Source: Pseudomonas sp. AL03
GTDB lineage: Bacteria > Pseudomonadota > Gammaproteobacteria > Pseudomonadales > Pseudomonadaceae
Length of the DNA stretch: 64,000 bases
NCBI RefSeq assembly: GCF_029960815.1
Contig: NZ_JASBRE010000006.1
Span: 124,001-188,000, forward strand
Direction: 5' to 3'
The first letter of the stretch is position 1. Each line of letters starts with the position of its first letter. The notes below the pieces were generated by a model. That model searched no databases. It was not told the origin of the DNA and saw only the letters and a list, made by a program, of their open reading frames with translations. Below are positions 42,899 to 53,662 of this stretch, in pieces. A program made the position numbers and the translations under genes.

Positions 42899-44257
42899 TT
42901 AATGCTTGTCGCCAGCCAGCTTGTGTTCCAGGTAGTGGATGTTGACTCCACCTTTGCAGAAGCCTTCATCGCGGACCAGATCGCGGTGCAACGGGATGTT
43001 GGTCTTGATCCCGTCGACAACGATTTCGTCCAGCGCATTGCGCATGCGCGCCAGGGCTTCGTCACGGGTTGCGCCGTAGGTGATCAGCTTGCCGATCAAC
43101 GAATCGTAGTTCGGCGGAACAGCATAGCCACTGTACAGGTGCGAATCGACGCGAACGCCGTTGCCGCCTGGGGCGTGGAAATGCTTGACCGTGCCTGGGC
43201 TCGGCATGAAGGATTTAGGGTCTTCGGCGTTGATCCGGCATTCCAGCGAGTGACCGCGGATAACCACGTCATCCTGGGTGTACGACAGCTTGTTGCCAGC
43301 GGCGATGCTGAGCATCTCCTTGACGATGTCGATGCCGGTAACCATTTCCGAAACCGGGTGCTCAACCTGAACGCGGGTGTTCATTTCGATGAAATAGAAC
43401 GCGCCGTTCTCGTACAGGAACTCGAACGTGCCTGCGCCACGGTAGTTGATGTCAATGCACGCCTTGACGCAGCGAGCGAGGACTTCAGCGCGTGCTTTCT
43501 CGTCGATGCCCGGTGCCGGCGCCTCTTCGAGAACCTTCTGGTGACGACGCTGCAGCGAACAATCGCGGTCACCCAGATGGATGGCGTGGCCCTGGCCATC
43601 GGACAGTACCTGAACTTCCACGTGGCGTGGGTTGGTCAGGAATTTTTCCAGGTAGACCATCGGGTTGCCGAACGCTGCGCCCGCTTCGGTGCGGGTCAGT
43701 TTGGCGAAGGAGATCAGGTCTTCTTCTTTATGCACGACGCGCATGCCGCGACCACCACCGCCGCCAGCGGCTTTGATGATCACCGGGTAACCGACTTCGC
43801 GACCGATGCGCAGAGCGGTTTCTTCGTCTTCAGGCAGCGGGCCGTCGGAACCCGGAACGGTTGGAACACCCGCAGCGATCATGGCGTGCTTGGCCGAAAC
43901 CTTGTCGCCCATCAGGCGAATGGTGTCGGCTTTCGGGCCAATGAACGCGAAGCCAGAGTTCTCGACCTGTTCAGCGAAATCAGCGTTTTCCGCAAGGAAG
44001 CCGTAGCCTGGGTGAATGGCGGTAGCGCCGGTCACTTCAGCCGCGGCGATGATCGCCGGAATGTGCAGGTAAGACTTTGCAGCCGAGGCCGGACCGATGC
44101 AGACGGATTCGTCTGCCAGACCCAGGTGCATCAGTTCTTTGTCGGCCGTGGAATAAACGGCGACAGTCTTGATGCCCATCTCTTTGCAGGCACGCAGAAT
44201 CCGCAGGGCGATCTCACCGCGGTTGGCGATCAGAACTTTTTCCAACTTCGCAGTCAT
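42899..44257 (-). CDS. accC: Acetyl-CoA carboxylase biotin carboxylase subunit
   Basis: A 452-residue ATP-grasp enzyme that carboxylates the biotin on AccB, the first step of fatty acid synthesis. Its motifs are [20 protein letters not shown] at the start, [20 protein letters not shown] (ATP site), [20 protein letters not shown] (catalytic region) and [13 protein letters not shown]. The start at 44257 has a GGAGAG site; accB ends 17 bases upstream, so the two are co-transcribed. Confidence 0.98.
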   Translation of the reverse strand: MTAKLEKVLIANRGEIALRILRACKEMGIKTVAVYSTADKELMHLGLADESVCIGPASAAKSYLHIPAIIAAAEVTGATAIHPGYGFLAENADFAEQVENSGFAFIGPKADTIRLMGDKVSAKHAMIAAGVPTVPGSDGPLPEDEETALRIGREVGYPVIIKAAGGGGGRGMRVVHKEEDLISFAKLTRTEAGAAFGNPMVYLEKFLTNPRHVEVQVLSDGQGHAIHLGDRDCSLQRRHQKVLEEAPAPGIDEKARAEVLARCVKACIDINYRGAGTFEFLYENGAFYFIEMNTRVQVEHPVSEMVTGIDIVKEMLSIAAGNKLSYTQDDVVIRGHSLECRINAEDPKSFMPSPGTVKHFHAPGGNGVRVDSHLYSGYAVPPNYDSLIGKLITYGATRDEALARMRNALDEIVVDGIKTNIPLHRDLVRDEGFCKGGVNIHYLEHKLAGDKH

Positions 44258-44274
44258 CAAAGTCTCTCCGCGGT

Positions 44275-44736
44275 TCAAACGATGGTGAACAGCGGTTGGT
44301 CGTACTCAACCGGCTGGCCGTCTTCGACGAGGATGGATTCGATCACACCGCTGGTTTCAGCTTCGATGTGGTTCATCATCTTCATGGCTTCGACGATGCA
44401 CAGCGTGTCGCCTTTCTTCACGGTCTGGCCGACTTCAACGAAGGATGGCGAGGCTGGCGAAGATTTGCGATAGAAAGTGCCGACCATCGGCGAACGGGCA
44501 ACGGTGCCGTTCAGAACAGGTGCGGCCGGAGCAGCAGGAGCGGTAGCGGCAACCGGGGCAGCAGCAACAGGCGCCGGCGCCGGAGCATGCATTGGAGCCG
44601 GTGCGTAGTATTGCTGAGCCGGGGTCTTGCTGTGACGGCTGATACGTACGGACTCTTCGCCTTCCTTGATCTCGAGCTCGTCGATGCCAGACTCTTCCAG
44701 CAATTCGATCAGTTTCTTAACTTTACGGATATCCAT
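44275..44736 (-). CDS. accB: Biotin carboxyl carrier protein AccB
   Basis: A 153-residue carrier subunit of acetyl-CoA carboxylase. The N-terminal helix ([20 protein letters not shown]) is followed by a flexible Ala-Pro linker (about residues 45-80) and the biotinyl domain. The biotin attachment site [10 protein letters not shown] places the modified lysine at K119. It lies between aroQ and accC in the usual proteobacterial aroQ-accB-accC order. Confidence 0.98.
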   Translation of the reverse strand: MDIRKVKKLIELLEESGIDELEIKEGEESVRISRHSKTPAQQYYAPAPMHAPAPAPVAAAPVAATAPAAPAAPVLNGTVARSPMVGTFYRKSSPASPSFVEVGQTVKKGDTLCIVEAMKMMNHIEAETSGVIESILVEDGQPVEYDQPLFTIV

Positions 44737-44782
44737 GAATCATCAACTCCCAAGGGTCGGTCAGGGGCGTTACGCTTGTTGT

Positions 44783-45235
44783 TCAAGCTGTTGCCTGTCT
44801 TTCAAGCTGCTCTAGGGCGGCCTCCAGGGCCAATCGATAACCGCTGGCGCCAAGGCCGCAGATCACTCCCACCGCTACATCGGAGAAGTAAGAGTGATGG
44901 CGGAAAGGTTCGCGTTTGTGCACGTTAGACAAATGCACTTCGATGAATGGGATGCTCACCGCCAGCAGCGCGTCACGTAATGCGACACTTGTGTGCGTAA
45001 AAGCTGCTGGGTTGATCAGAATGAAGTCCACACCTTCGCTGCGGGCAGCGTGGATGCGGTCGATCAATTCGTACTCGGCGTTGCTTTGCAGGTGCAGCAA
45101 ATGGTGGCCGGCTTCACGGGCGCGGCGTTCCAGGTCCTGGTTGATCTGCGCCAGTGTCGTCGCGCCGTAGGTGCCCGGTTCACGGGTGCCGAGCATGTTC
45201 AGGTTGGGTCCGTGCAGAACCAGTAGCGTCGCCAT
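44783..45235 (-). CDS. aroQ: Type II 3-dehydroquinate dehydratase
   Basis: A 150-residue enzyme of the shikimate pathway that dehydrates 3-dehydroquinate. Its signatures are [20 protein letters not shown] (catalytic Tyr loop), [20 protein letters not shown] and the region [20 protein letters not shown] with the active-site histidine. The start at 45235 (MATLLVLHG) fits the family. It is the first gene of the aroQ-accB-accC operon. Confidence 0.97.
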   Translation of the reverse strand: MATLLVLHGPNLNMLGTREPGTYGATTLAQINQDLERRAREAGHHLLHLQSNAEYELIDRIHAARSEGVDFILINPAAFTHTSVALRDALLAVSIPFIEVHLSNVHKREPFRHHSYFSDVAVGVICGLGASGYRLALEAALEQLERQATA

Positions 45236-45366
45236 CTGCTGTTCCTTGTGATCTGTGTGCAATTGTCAGAACTCGGCGACTATGCCGCAAAGCCTTTGTG
45301 ACTGTCCAGTTCTATGCAATAGCCAGCACGATGGCCGATGTTTGCGCAAAATATATGACCGGGTTA

Positions 45367-47137
45367 TTAAATCCGGTCATTTGCTTTCGCGACACGTTCG
45401 GCGAAGTCACGGGCGTTGATCTCGCCGATGACCCGCACATCGGTGTGTTCGACCCCGTCCTTGCCGAAAAACATCAGCGCCGGCGGGCCGAACAGTTTGT
45501 AGCGGTCGAGCAGGGCGCGTTGCTCGGCGTTGCTGGCGGTGATGTCGAAGCGGATCAGTCGATAGCCTTTGAGGCGTTCGACGACCTTGGCGTCGTTGAG
45601 CACTTCATGTTCGATGACTTTGCAACTGATGCACCAGTCGGCGTACCAGTCGAGCAGCAGTGGGGTGCCTGAAGATTTGGCTTCGGCGAGGACGCGGTCC
45701 AGTTCCGCCGGGGTGCTGATGGTTTGCCAGGCGCTTTGGCTTTGCGGGTTGTTCTCGGTTCACCGTCGTGACTGGCTGGCCGATGGGGTTAAGCAGATTG
45801 CTCTGACCGCTGAAAGCTCCATACCAACAGGCCATCGCGTAAAACAGCAAGAACAGCCCAAGCAGTTGTGCCAAACGCTTTCTAGGCGGTTTGTAAACAA
45901 ATTCCAGTGCCCCGAGAAACAGGCCCACACCGCCCCACAACAGGCCGACCAGCAACAAGGTTATCGGACCTGGCAGCACACGACTCAGCAAGCCGAGGGC
46001 GACGCCCAACAATAAGACACCAATGACGTTTTTGACGAAGATCAGCCAGGGACCACTTTTTGGCAGCCATGCCGCACCGCCAGTTGCCACCAGTACCAGA
46101 GGCAGACCCATGCCAAGGCCGATCATGAACAGTTTCAGCGCACCACCTACGGCATCGCCGCTAGCGCTTATGTAGAGCAGGGCGCCTACCAGTGGCGCGG
46201 AAACACACGGCGAGACCAGCAAGCTCGATACCACTCCCAGCACCGCCGCGCCCCAAAGCGAACCACCTTGAGTGCGACCGGCAATTCGATCCAGGCGACT
46301 GCTCATGGCGTAGGGCAGTTTCAGTTCGAAAACACCGAACATGGCCAAGGCGAAAATGGCGAAAAACGTTGCGAACGGCACCAGCACCCAGGCCGATTGC
46401 AGCCGCGCCTGAAGATTGAGTTGGGCGCCGAACATTCCCATTAGCGCGCCGAGCGCGGCGAAACACGCCGCCATCGGCAGCACGTAGGCCAGGGAAAGTT
46501 TGAAGCCTCGCAAGCCCCCCACCTGATCGCGCAACACCACGCCGGAAAGGATCGGCAGCATCGGTAATACGCAGGGCGTAAAGGTCAGGCCAAGGCCAGC
46601 GAGGAAAAACAACGCCAGTTCGCTCCAGCTCCATTTGGACAGGGTGGGCGTGGTTGAGGTGTTGCCCGAAGCAGATGCGCCGACATCTTCGATACTCAGT
46701 CGCTCGGTTTCGGGTGGATAACACAGCCCTTTATCGGCGCAGCCCTGATAAGTCACCACCAGCGTGAACGCTCGTTGATCGGTGCGCGGCAGCTCTACAT
46801 CGAGAACCCCGTGATAGACCTCGACATCGCCAAAGTACTCATCGTGTTTCTGTTCGCCCTTGGGCAGTTGCGCGGCGCCCAGGCCAGCATCGGCCGGGTC
46901 TGCGCGAAACTGAAAACGATGCCGGTAGAGGTAGTAACCCTCTGTAGCGATGAAACGCAGCTTGATTGATTGCGGCGTGCTTTCGACCAGGCTCAGATGA
47001 AAGGCTTCGCGCACCGGCAGGAAGTCGGCGCTGTTGTTGATCGAGCCCAACGTCGAACTGGGTTGACTCTCCAGCAACCCGGCGGCGGTGGCCGGCAGGG
47101 TGAGCACTATAAGCAGCAGGCAGAGCAAACGGCGCAT
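45367..47137 (-). pseudogene. dsbD: Thiol:disulfide interchange protein DsbD, interrupted by a frameshift
   Basis: DsbD carries electrons across the inner membrane to periplasmic thioredoxin-like proteins. It begins MRRLLCLLLIVLTLPATAAG (signal), then the nDsbD domain. The membrane domain follows with its two key cysteines (FTPCVLPMLPILSG; LVSPCVSAPLVGAL). After residue ~455 the frame breaks near 45757-45765: the original frame runs on into unrelated residues and stops at 45605. The correct C-terminal domain (SAWQTISTPAELDRVLAEAK, then WYADWCISCK, ending at 45367) continues in another frame. One extra base or two missing bases explain this. The catalytic C-x2-C of the thioredoxin domain would be lost. 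No stop lies in the downstream frame, so the break is recent or a sequencing error. Confidence 0.85.
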
Positions 47138-47238
47138 GACAATCTCGCGTATCGAAGGTGAGGGCATCATAGCGGACAGCGGTCGGGTGTGCAGGGTGGG
47201 GAATTTTGCGGTGATTGTTCTGGTGCCTTCGCGAGCTA

Positions 47239-49167
47239 TCAGACGCGGAAGGCTTGGACGGCGGTATGCAGTCGTCCACCCAACACCAACAAATTCTCCC
47301 CTTGCACGCGCCCTTCACCAATCCTCAGCAAGTTATCCCCACCCAACTGGTGAATCCGCTCACTGTGATCGCGGATCTCACTGACCGCACCGCTCTGTTG
47401 AGCCGTGACATCGGCAATGCGCACGGCGGTGTCGGAAATGGTCTGGATCGCCCCGACGATTTTATCCAGTGCACCGTCGGCGGCCTGGGCCTGATTGGCG
47501 GTGGCTTCGGCGTGTTCGACCTGGGCGCGCATGCCTTCCACTGATTGTCGTGCGGCGGTTTGCAGTCCAGCGATCAACGTCTGGATCTCTGCGGTGGCGC
47601 CGGCGGTGCGTTGTGCCAGTGAGCGAACTTCTTCGGCCACCACCGCAAATCCACGACCCATTTCCCCGGCGCGGGCCGCTTCGATGGCGGCGTTAAGCGC
47701 CAGCAGGTTGGTCTGGTCGGCGATCGAGCGGATCACCGTCAGCACGCCGCCAATGGTCGCCGACTCCTCGGCCAAGTGCTCGATCATCTGTGCATTGCCT
47801 TGGACTTCACCCACCAGCGCATGCAGGCCGGTGAGGCTCAAGCCGATGACTTTCTGGCCATGCTCCACCGCCAGCCCGGCATGGCGGCTGGCATCGCCGG
47901 CAACCTGTTGAATGGTCGCTTCCAGTTCACCGAGAGAATCGCGGATCAGCGCCGTGTCGCCGGCCTGATGTTCGGCGCCGCTGTGCAGGTCATTGCTCAA
48001 CTCGGCCAGTGTTCGGCTGCTACCGGCGACCTGTTCGGCGTTGAGGCGAATGGTCCCTACCAAGTCGACCAGGTAGGCGCGCAAGCGATTGAGCGAAGCT
48101 TGAATGTCATGCAGTTCGCGATTGGTTGCGCCCAATTCAATGTCCCGGCTGAAGTCGCCCTCGGCCCAGGTCGAGAGGGCTGGCGCGAGGTTGGTCAGGG
48201 TTCGGGCCAAGCGTCGTTGCAGGGTGTCGATGAGCAATGCGATCAACAGGATCAGACCGATCATCACCCCTTGCATCAGCCGCACTTCGCCCTGGATCTG
48301 TCCGTGCTGGGCGCGAACCACCGGTTCCAGCCCAGCGATGACCTGCTGCACGGCGGCGATTTTCAGGTGAGTGGCGGCGCTGAGGTCGGTGCGTTTCTGG
48401 ATCTGGTCGCGTGTGCGTGTCAGTTCGGCCGGGTAACGACTGAGGAGGCTGTTCAGTCCACGTTTGAGGCCGGCGCCAGCCTCTTCGACGACGGCTTTTT
48501 CGGTGTTCTCCAGGCCCATCATCGCCGCGAAATCATCCGTGTTCGATTCACTTTTGCTCGTCACGCCCAGCAGCGGCAAGGCGTCCAGAAGCTCAGCCTG
48601 GGTACGGATGTTGCTGACTTCACGCTCGACATCGGCGGCCAGTTCGCTGCGGCCGCTGCTGACCAGTTTGTCCCGGACCAGCGACAGTTTGCCCAAGTGC
48701 TGGGAGGCCGCGAGCAGCGGTGTCAGATACGCCGCGTTAGCGCTGGCGTATTGGCTGAGCTGATCGAGGCTGGCACCGAGTTCGCGTTCGGCTTGCAGCA
48801 ACAGCGCCTGCGGATCACCGGCCAGCTTGCCGGCCGCCAGCAGATCGGTTTTGCTGAACTCTTCCAGGTTCGACAGGCTCGGGCGCAGGGTGTCGGCCAA
48901 TGCCGGCGGCAACTCGCCGAGTTCCTTTTGCAGGCCGTCGATGGCCTGGCTAGCGCTGCTCAGGCGCAGGGCATCGCCGCTGGCGAGATAGTCCTCGATG
49001 TTACGCGCGACTTCATTTTGAAATTGTTGGGACAAGCCCAGGTAACGCTCCATCAGTAAATAGGGGCGCTCCAGGGCCTTTTGCGACCACCAAAGTGTGG
49101 CGCCAAGGGCCACGCACACGGCGACTAAAAGGAGGGTGTTGAGATTGGTCAGCAGCTTCAGGCGCAT
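47239..49167 (-). CDS. ctpL: Methyl-accepting chemotaxis protein, CtpL-like
   Basis: A 642-residue chemoreceptor. Two membrane helices ([15 protein letters not shown] near the N-terminus; [20 protein letters not shown] at about 297) flank a periplasmic helical sensor domain of about 260 residues. A HAMP-like segment and the signalling domain follow, with the highly conserved hairpin tip [20 protein letters not shown] and [18 protein letters not shown]. The position between dsbD and the diguanylate cyclase gene matches PA4844 (CtpL) of P. aeruginosa, a receptor linked to phosphate and 4-chloroaniline taxis; the ligand here is inferred from synteny only. Confidence 0.88.
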   Translation of the reverse strand: MRLKLLTNLNTLLLVAVCVALGATLWWSQKALERPYLLMERYLGLSQQFQNEVARNIEDYLASGDALRLSSASQAIDGLQKELGELPPALADTLRPSLSNLEEFSKTDLLAAGKLAGDPQALLLQAERELGASLDQLSQYASANAAYLTPLLAASQHLGKLSLVRDKLVSSGRSELAADVEREVSNIRTQAELLDALPLLGVTSKSESNTDDFAAMMGLENTEKAVVEEAGAGLKRGLNSLLSRYPAELTRTRDQIQKRTDLSAATHLKIAAVQQVIAGLEPVVRAQHGQIQGEVRLMQGVMIGLILLIALLIDTLQRRLARTLTNLAPALSTWAEGDFSRDIELGATNRELHDIQASLNRLRAYLVDLVGTIRLNAEQVAGSSRTLAELSNDLHSGAEHQAGDTALIRDSLGELEATIQQVAGDASRHAGLAVEHGQKVIGLSLTGLHALVGEVQGNAQMIEHLAEESATIGGVLTVIRSIADQTNLLALNAAIEAARAGEMGRGFAVVAEEVRSLAQRTAGATAEIQTLIAGLQTAARQSVEGMRAQVEHAEATANQAQAADGALDKIVGAIQTISDTAVRIADVTAQQSGAVSEIRDHSERIHQLGGDNLLRIGEGRVQGENLLVLGGRLHTAVQAFRV

Positions 49168-49219
49168 TGTGGGTCTACCAACGGCAGAATGGTAAGCGCC
49201 TGAAGTTATTGCGTTTCTG

Positions 49220-50890
49220 TTACGGGGTTATGACTGAATGGGTCGATTCCGATGAAAAAGTGGCACTTTGCTTTGACGTCCGCGCGGCCTGAACGCGGTT
49301 GCGTCCGGCGTCCTTCGCGCGGTACAGCGCTTCGTCTGCCTGGCTGGCCATCATCAGGCTGTCGGAGTTTTCGCACAGTTCCACCACCCCGGCGCTGAAC
49401 GTGCACCAAAGGTCCTGTGGTTGGGCCGGGTAGTGAATCTCGGCAAAGCGTCGACGGATCTCGTCGAGCACCTTGTGAGCCGATTCGAGATCGGTGTCCG
49501 GCATGACGATGGCGAATTCTTCACCGCCATAACGGCCGATGAAATCGGTCTTGCGCAAGCGTTGCTTGAGAAACAGCGCCAGGCTCTTGATCACCCGATC
49601 GCCCATGGGGTGGCCGTGGCTGTCGTTGACCCGTTTGAAGTGGTCAATGTCGAGCATCGCAAAGCTCAACGGCTTGCTCTCGCGACGGGCGCGGAAGCTG
49701 CAGTCTTCGAGCAATTGCAGGATGTGCGTATGGTTGTACAGCCCGGTGAGGCTGTCGCGAACCATCCGCGATTTCAGATGGCGTGCCCGTGCCGCGCGGT
49801 TGCGCACGGTCGTGATCAGGTGTCGCGGCTTGATCGGTTTGGTCAGGAAGTCGTCGCCGCCCTCGCTCATGGCGTCGAGCTGCTTGTCCAGATCATCTTC
49901 GGCGGACAGGTAAATGATCGGCACGCTGACGTAACGGTCGTTATGACGGATCACCTTGGCCAATTCAGTGCCCGTGCAGGCCGGCATGTACATGTCGAGG
50001 ATGATCAGGTCCGGCTGGAAGTCCGCGAGCTCGGCCATGGCCTGGATCGGCTCGATCAAAGTCCGCGTGACGATCCCGGCGCCGTTGAGCAGGCGCTCGG
50101 TGTGCAAGGCCTGGGCGCGGGAGTCGTCGATGATCAACACTTTATAAGGTTCGTACTGGGCGACGCAGGTCAGGACTTCAATCTTCTCCAGCAGGCTCGA
50201 CGCTTCGAGGGTGCCGGTCAGGAATTCCTGGCCGCCGGCGCGCACGGCGGCGAGGCGAGTCGGGGTATCCGTTTCGTGCAGGCTGAAGAACAACAAGGGC
50301 AGCGTGTGGTCGAGGCCTTCCTGTGCTTCGGCGGCCAGTTTCAGGCCGATGCCGGGGCCGCTGAAGTCCACGTCCATGACGATCGCTGCAGGCAAGCGCT
50401 CGACCATTGAGGAGCGGAACGCCGAAACGCTGTCGAGGGCTTGAGCGCTGAGCCCAAAAAATTCTAGCTGCTTGGCCAGACGCTCGGCGCGGTCGTAATC
50501 CTGCAACATCACGTAGATCGGTTTGCGCAGGGGCGGCAGAAAGGTTTGGTCCATCTGATCGCCATGGCGCAGGCCGGTGCGTGACAGGCGCTGCATCAAA
50601 CGATTGAGTTCAGTGATCAGTCCGCTGCTCAGGCGTCCGCGATTGGCGTCGACAGCCTCCAGCGACTGACCGATGTGGCGCGCCAGTTGGGTGTGTTCAG
50701 GTTGTTCGAATCGCTCAGCGAAACGCAGCAGGCGCAGATTGGCTTCGCTCAGTTCCGATAAGTCGGTGGTGGACCACTCGCTGCATTGCAGGCGCTGCCA
50801 TATCTCAAGAATCTGACGTGCCTGATGAATTACCCGCTGGGCAAAGTGGTGCTTGAGGCGCTCACGGCTGGGGTCTTCTGGCTCGGTCAT
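49220..50890 (-). CDS. gcbA: Diguanylate cyclase response regulator, GcbA-like
   Basis: A 556-residue c-di-GMP synthase. A helical N-terminal region is followed by a degenerate receiver ([20 protein letters not shown]) and a full receiver domain ([41 protein letters not shown]). A GGDEF domain follows with active site RYGGEEF (G455-F459) and an inhibitory RKTD I-site five residues before it, so product feedback control is expected. GcbA promotes biofilm attachment and represses swimming in P. fluorescens. The neighbourhood (ctpL and the DUF2333 gene) matches PA4843. The 287-base gap to the divergent DUF2333 gene presumably holds both promoters; no clear box was picked out. Confidence 0.88.
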   Translation of the reverse strand: MTEPEDPSRERLKHHFAQRVIHQARQILEIWQRLQCSEWSTTDLSELSEANLRLLRFAERFEQPEHTQLARHIGQSLEAVDANRGRLSSGLITELNRLMQRLSRTGLRHGDQMDQTFLPPLRKPIYVMLQDYDRAERLAKQLEFFGLSAQALDSVSAFRSSMVERLPAAIVMDVDFSGPGIGLKLAAEAQEGLDHTLPLLFFSLHETDTPTRLAAVRAGGQEFLTGTLEASSLLEKIEVLTCVAQYEPYKVLIIDDSRAQALHTERLLNGAGIVTRTLIEPIQAMAELADFQPDLIILDMYMPACTGTELAKVIRHNDRYVSVPIIYLSAEDDLDKQLDAMSEGGDDFLTKPIKPRHLITTVRNRAARARHLKSRMVRDSLTGLYNHTHILQLLEDCSFRARRESKPLSFAMLDIDHFKRVNDSHGHPMGDRVIKSLALFLKQRLRKTDFIGRYGGEEFAIVMPDTDLESAHKVLDEIRRRFAEIHYPAQPQDLWCTFSAGVVELCENSDSLMMASQADEALYRAKDAGRNRVQAARTSKQSATFSSESTHSVITP

Positions 50891-51177
50891 ATCCTGACTA
50901 CTAGTTAGGGTGCATGCTGAGATCGACTGGTGGCTCTATGCTAGCACCTCTTTTTCGATCGCATGAGTGTCGCACGTCAATAAACTGCAAAGCGACGTTA
51001 TTCAGTTTATGACCGACTGGTCGAATAGGCTCAGCGCTGTGCTTCATTTATAGTGGCTCTCGATCCCGATCATTGTGCGGTAGCCGTTTTATGCAGGATT
51101 AATGCGCGGCACACGAGGCACGATGCGATAGGGTTGTGGTCGAACCGATGAACTCAAGTGATTGAAAGGATATCGCC

Positions 51178-52245
51178 ATGCTGGACTGGAAGAACCGCGC
51201 GGGCAGCGCGCCCGAACGTGCCGCTGAACCGAAATCGGCCACCCGCAGTTACTTGGGGGGCCTGTTGTTCAGCCGAGCGCTGGCCACTCTGATTGCCATT
51301 TACTTGCTGGTGGCTATTGCGCTGGGCTGGTACTGGAGCCAGGAACCTGCGCTGTTCCCGGTTCAGCAGAATGCCCAGATGGCCGCCGAGAAAGAAGGCA
51401 AGCAAATGGTCATCGGCTACACCACGGTCGAAACCCTCAAGACCGTCGCCGGTACTTTGCTGACCAAGCCGGGCGGCTATATTTCCAACGACCGTTTTCC
51501 ACCGGGCCTGTGGATGGACAACACGCCGAGCTGGGAATATGGCGTGCTGGTCCAGGTCCGTGACTTGACGCGTGCCTTGCGTAAAGACTTCGCCCGCTCG
51601 CAATCGCAATCTGCCGAAGACTCCGATCTGGCCAAGGCCGAGCCGCGTTTCAACTTCGACAACAAAAGCTGGGTGCTGCCATCCAGTGAGTCCGAGTACC
51701 AGGAAGGCATGAATTCCCTGAGCCGTTATCAGGCGCGGCTGTCCGATCCGTCGCAGAAAAACGCGCTGTTCTATGCCCGCGCCGACAACCTGAACAACTG
51801 GCTGGGCGATGTCGGCACCCGTCTGGGTTCGCTGTCGCAACGGCTGTCGGCCAGTGTTGGCCGGGTCAAGCTCAACACCGCGCTGAAAACTGAAGTCGTC
51901 GCTCCAGGTCAGGTGCCGCAGGTTGACGAAGAGATCGTCGAAACCCCGTGGATGCAGATCGACAATGTGTTCTACGAAGCCCGCGGTCAGGCCTGGGCCT
52001 TGTCCCACCTGCTGCGCGCCATCGAAGTCGACTTCGCCGACGTGCTGGCCAAGAAGAACGCCACGGTCAGCGTGCGCCAGATCATTCGTGAGCTGGAAGC
52101 CTCGCAAGAACCGGTCTGGAGCCCGATGATCCTTAACGGCAGCGGCTTCGGCGTGCTGGCCAACCACTCGCTGGTCATGGCCAATTACATCTCCCGGGCC
52201 AACGCCGCAGTGATCGATTTGCGCCAACTGCTCAATCAGGGCTGA
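51178..52245 (+). CDS. DUF2333 family inner-membrane-anchored protein
   Basis: A 355-residue protein of unknown function. A basic N-terminus is followed by one membrane helix (LATLIAIYLLVAIALGWYWS) and a mostly helical periplasmic domain, including LLTKPGGYISNDRFPPGLWM and a C-terminal segment FGVLANHSLVMANYISRANA. A GAAAGGA site precedes the ATG. The gene is conserved at this place in Pseudomonas (PA4842 position) and is followed after 3 bases by the NUDIX gene, so the two form an operon. Confidence 0.88.
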   Translation: MLDWKNRAGSAPERAAEPKSATRSYLGGLLFSRALATLIAIYLLVAIALGWYWSQEPALFPVQQNAQMAAEKEGKQMVIGYTTVETLKTVAGTLLTKPGGYISNDRFPPGLWMDNTPSWEYGVLVQVRDLTRALRKDFARSQSQSAEDSDLAKAEPRFNFDNKSWVLPSSESEYQEGMNSLSRYQARLSDPSQKNALFYARADNLNNWLGDVGTRLGSLSQRLSASVGRVKLNTALKTEVVAPGQVPQVDEEIVETPWMQIDNVFYEARGQAWALSHLLRAIEVDFADVLAKKNATVSVRQIIRELEASQEPVWSPMILNGSGFGVLANHSLVMANYISRANAAVIDLRQLLNQG

Positions 52246-52248
52246 GTC

Positions 52249-52806
52249 ATGGTCGATAGCGCCAGAGAGGCCGCCCATCGCGCGGCCTCGGATGCCGAAC
52301 AGATCGCCTGGGTTGACGAGCAGGACAACCTGCTCGGCGCCTTGGTCCGCTCCGACCTGCGCGAACGCGGGCTGATCGGGCGCGGCACTTACATCATGCT
52401 GTTCAATTGCGCCGGTGAACTCTGCGTGCATCGACGCACGCTGAGCAAAGCTATTTATCCAGGTTTTTGGGACGTGGCGGCGGGAGGCATGGTGCTTGCG
52501 ACCGAAACCTACGCCGAATCGGCCGCCCGTGAACTGGAGGAAGAGTTGGGCGTGAGCGGCGTCGAACTGACCGCCCATGATCACTTTTTCTTCGAAGACA
52601 CCGGCAATCGGCTGTGGTGTTCGGCGTTTTCGGCGGTGTGGGACGGCCCGTTGATCCTGCAGCCGGAAGAAGTGCTGGAAGCGCGGTTTATTCCGATCGA
52701 TCAGGTGATGCTGGAAATCGAGGAGAAGCCTTATTGCCCGGACTCTTTGGCCGCGTTGAAGCGTTATCTGAAGGCTCAGCAAAGCAACGTCGCAAAGAAG
52801 GCATAA
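52249..52806 (+). CDS. NUDIX hydrolase
   Basis: A 185-residue YfcD-type NUDIX enzyme. The complete NUDIX box is visible as GMVLATETYAESAARELEEE followed by LGV. The N-terminal region (VDEQDNLLGALVRSDLRERG) resembles isopentenyl-diphosphate isomerase-like NUDIX proteins. The substrate is unknown. It lies 3 bases after the DUF2333 gene and is followed by a REPIN before sui1. Confidence 0.92.
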   Translation: MVDSAREAAHRAASDAEQIAWVDEQDNLLGALVRSDLRERGLIGRGTYIMLFNCAGELCVHRRTLSKAIYPGFWDVAAGGMVLATETYAESAARELEEELGVSGVELTAHDHFFFEDTGNRLWCSAFSAVWDGPLILQPEEVLEARFIPIDQVMLEIEEKPYCPDSLAALKRYLKAQQSNVAKKA

Positions 52807-52865
52807 ATTGGCGCCGATTGGCTCTTAGCAAGTCGGCTTTTTGCCGTTACACTGCGCGACCTTTT

Positions 52866-52965
52866 GTAGGAGCGAAGCTTGCTCGCGAAGGTCGTCAACG
52901 ATAACGCATACATTCAGGATGTACGCGTCGTCCTTGCGATCTTCGCGAGCAAGCTTCGCTCCTAC
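52866..52965. repeat. REPIN (GTAGGAGCGAAGCTTGCTCGCGAAG)
   Basis: Perfect 25-base inverted copies at 52866-52890 and 52941-52965 are separated by 50 bases. They lie between the NUDIX gene and the Sui1-type gene. Confidence 0.9.
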
Positions 52966-53076
52966 GACAAGCAATTCCGTTTCAGTAGCGCTGCCCCTGC
53001 CTGAGTGGGGCTTCGCGGTCGATGGCACCTGCCCAGGTTGCCGCGACCAGTCTTTGTCCTCCCAAGAGGATTGCCG

Positions 53077-53448
53077 GTGGCCAAAAAAGCCGCATCCTTC
53101 GCCGCCCTTGGTGGCCTGGTATTTTCCACCGACGCAGGTCGTCATTGCCCGGATTGCAGCAAACCGGTGGATGCCTGTATCTGCAAGCAAACCGTGATCC
53201 CGTCCGGCGACGGCATCGCTCGCGTGCGTCGCGAAAGCAAGGGCCGTGGCGGCAAGACGGTGACCACCATCACTGGCGTGCCGCTGGCTGAAGACGCGCT
53301 CAAGGACCTGGCCACCACGTTGAAGAAACGTTGCGGGACCGGCGGGGCGTTGAAAGACGGAATCATTGAAATCCAGGGCGATCATGTCGAGCTACTCTTG
53401 GCCGAACTGATCAAGCACGGTTTCAAAGCGAAGAAGTCCGGCGGCTAG
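53077..53448 (+). CDS. Translation initiation factor Sui1/eIF1-like protein (YciH family)
   Basis: A 123-residue SUI1-domain protein that in E. coli (YciH) helps select start codons and initiator tRNA. The N-terminus has a C-x2-C ... C-x-C metal-like cluster (HCPDCSKPVDACICKQ), then the SUI1 fold (VRRESKGRGGKTVTTITGVP; CGTGGALKDGIIEIQGDHVE). It starts with GTG at 53077, preceded by AAGAGGA; an upstream ATG frame reaches into non-family sequence. Synteny: PA4840. Confidence 0.93.
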   Translation: MAKKAASFAALGGLVFSTDAGRHCPDCSKPVDACICKQTVIPSGDGIARVRRESKGRGGKTVTTITGVPLAEDALKDLATTLKKRCGTGGALKDGIIEIQGDHVELLLAELIKHGFKAKKSGG

Positions 53449-53452
53449 CAGC

Positions 53453-53526
53453 CTCTGTGAAAACCACCCTCGGCTTGATCCAGTCCTGACAGCAGGTCTG
53501 GCGTCGTCTACATGGTTTTCACAGAG
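53453..53526. repeat. 14-base inverted repeat between sui1 and speA
   Basis: CTCTGTGAAAACCA (53453-53466) and its exact reverse complement (53513-53526) enclose 46 bases, which contain a further small palindrome around CCTGACAGCAGG. It starts five bases after the sui1 stop and could be a terminator-like structure or a further REPIN type; speA starts 136 bases later. Confidence 0.65.
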
Positions 53527-53662
53527 CCTGTTCTGACCGGTTTCTAAACTCACTGCGGTCAGCGAGGTCTACCCCCTCGTTGACGAACCGTCATTTTCAT
53601 TCTTTAGACTGCGCCGGCCTGAACCCAGGCGACGCTCTATGACTTCTTTATAGGGGACTTCA

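Noticed and set aside
45367..45603. Separate small thioredoxin-like gene
   Set aside because: It is in frame with the missing DsbD C-terminus and lacks its own upstream signals, so it is treated as the downstream part of frameshifted dsbD.
51154..52782. 542-codon minus-strand frame opposite the DUF2333 and NUDIX genes
   Set aside because: It covers two well-supported plus-strand genes with good ribosome sites and a NUDIX motif; the antisense reading is low-complexity.
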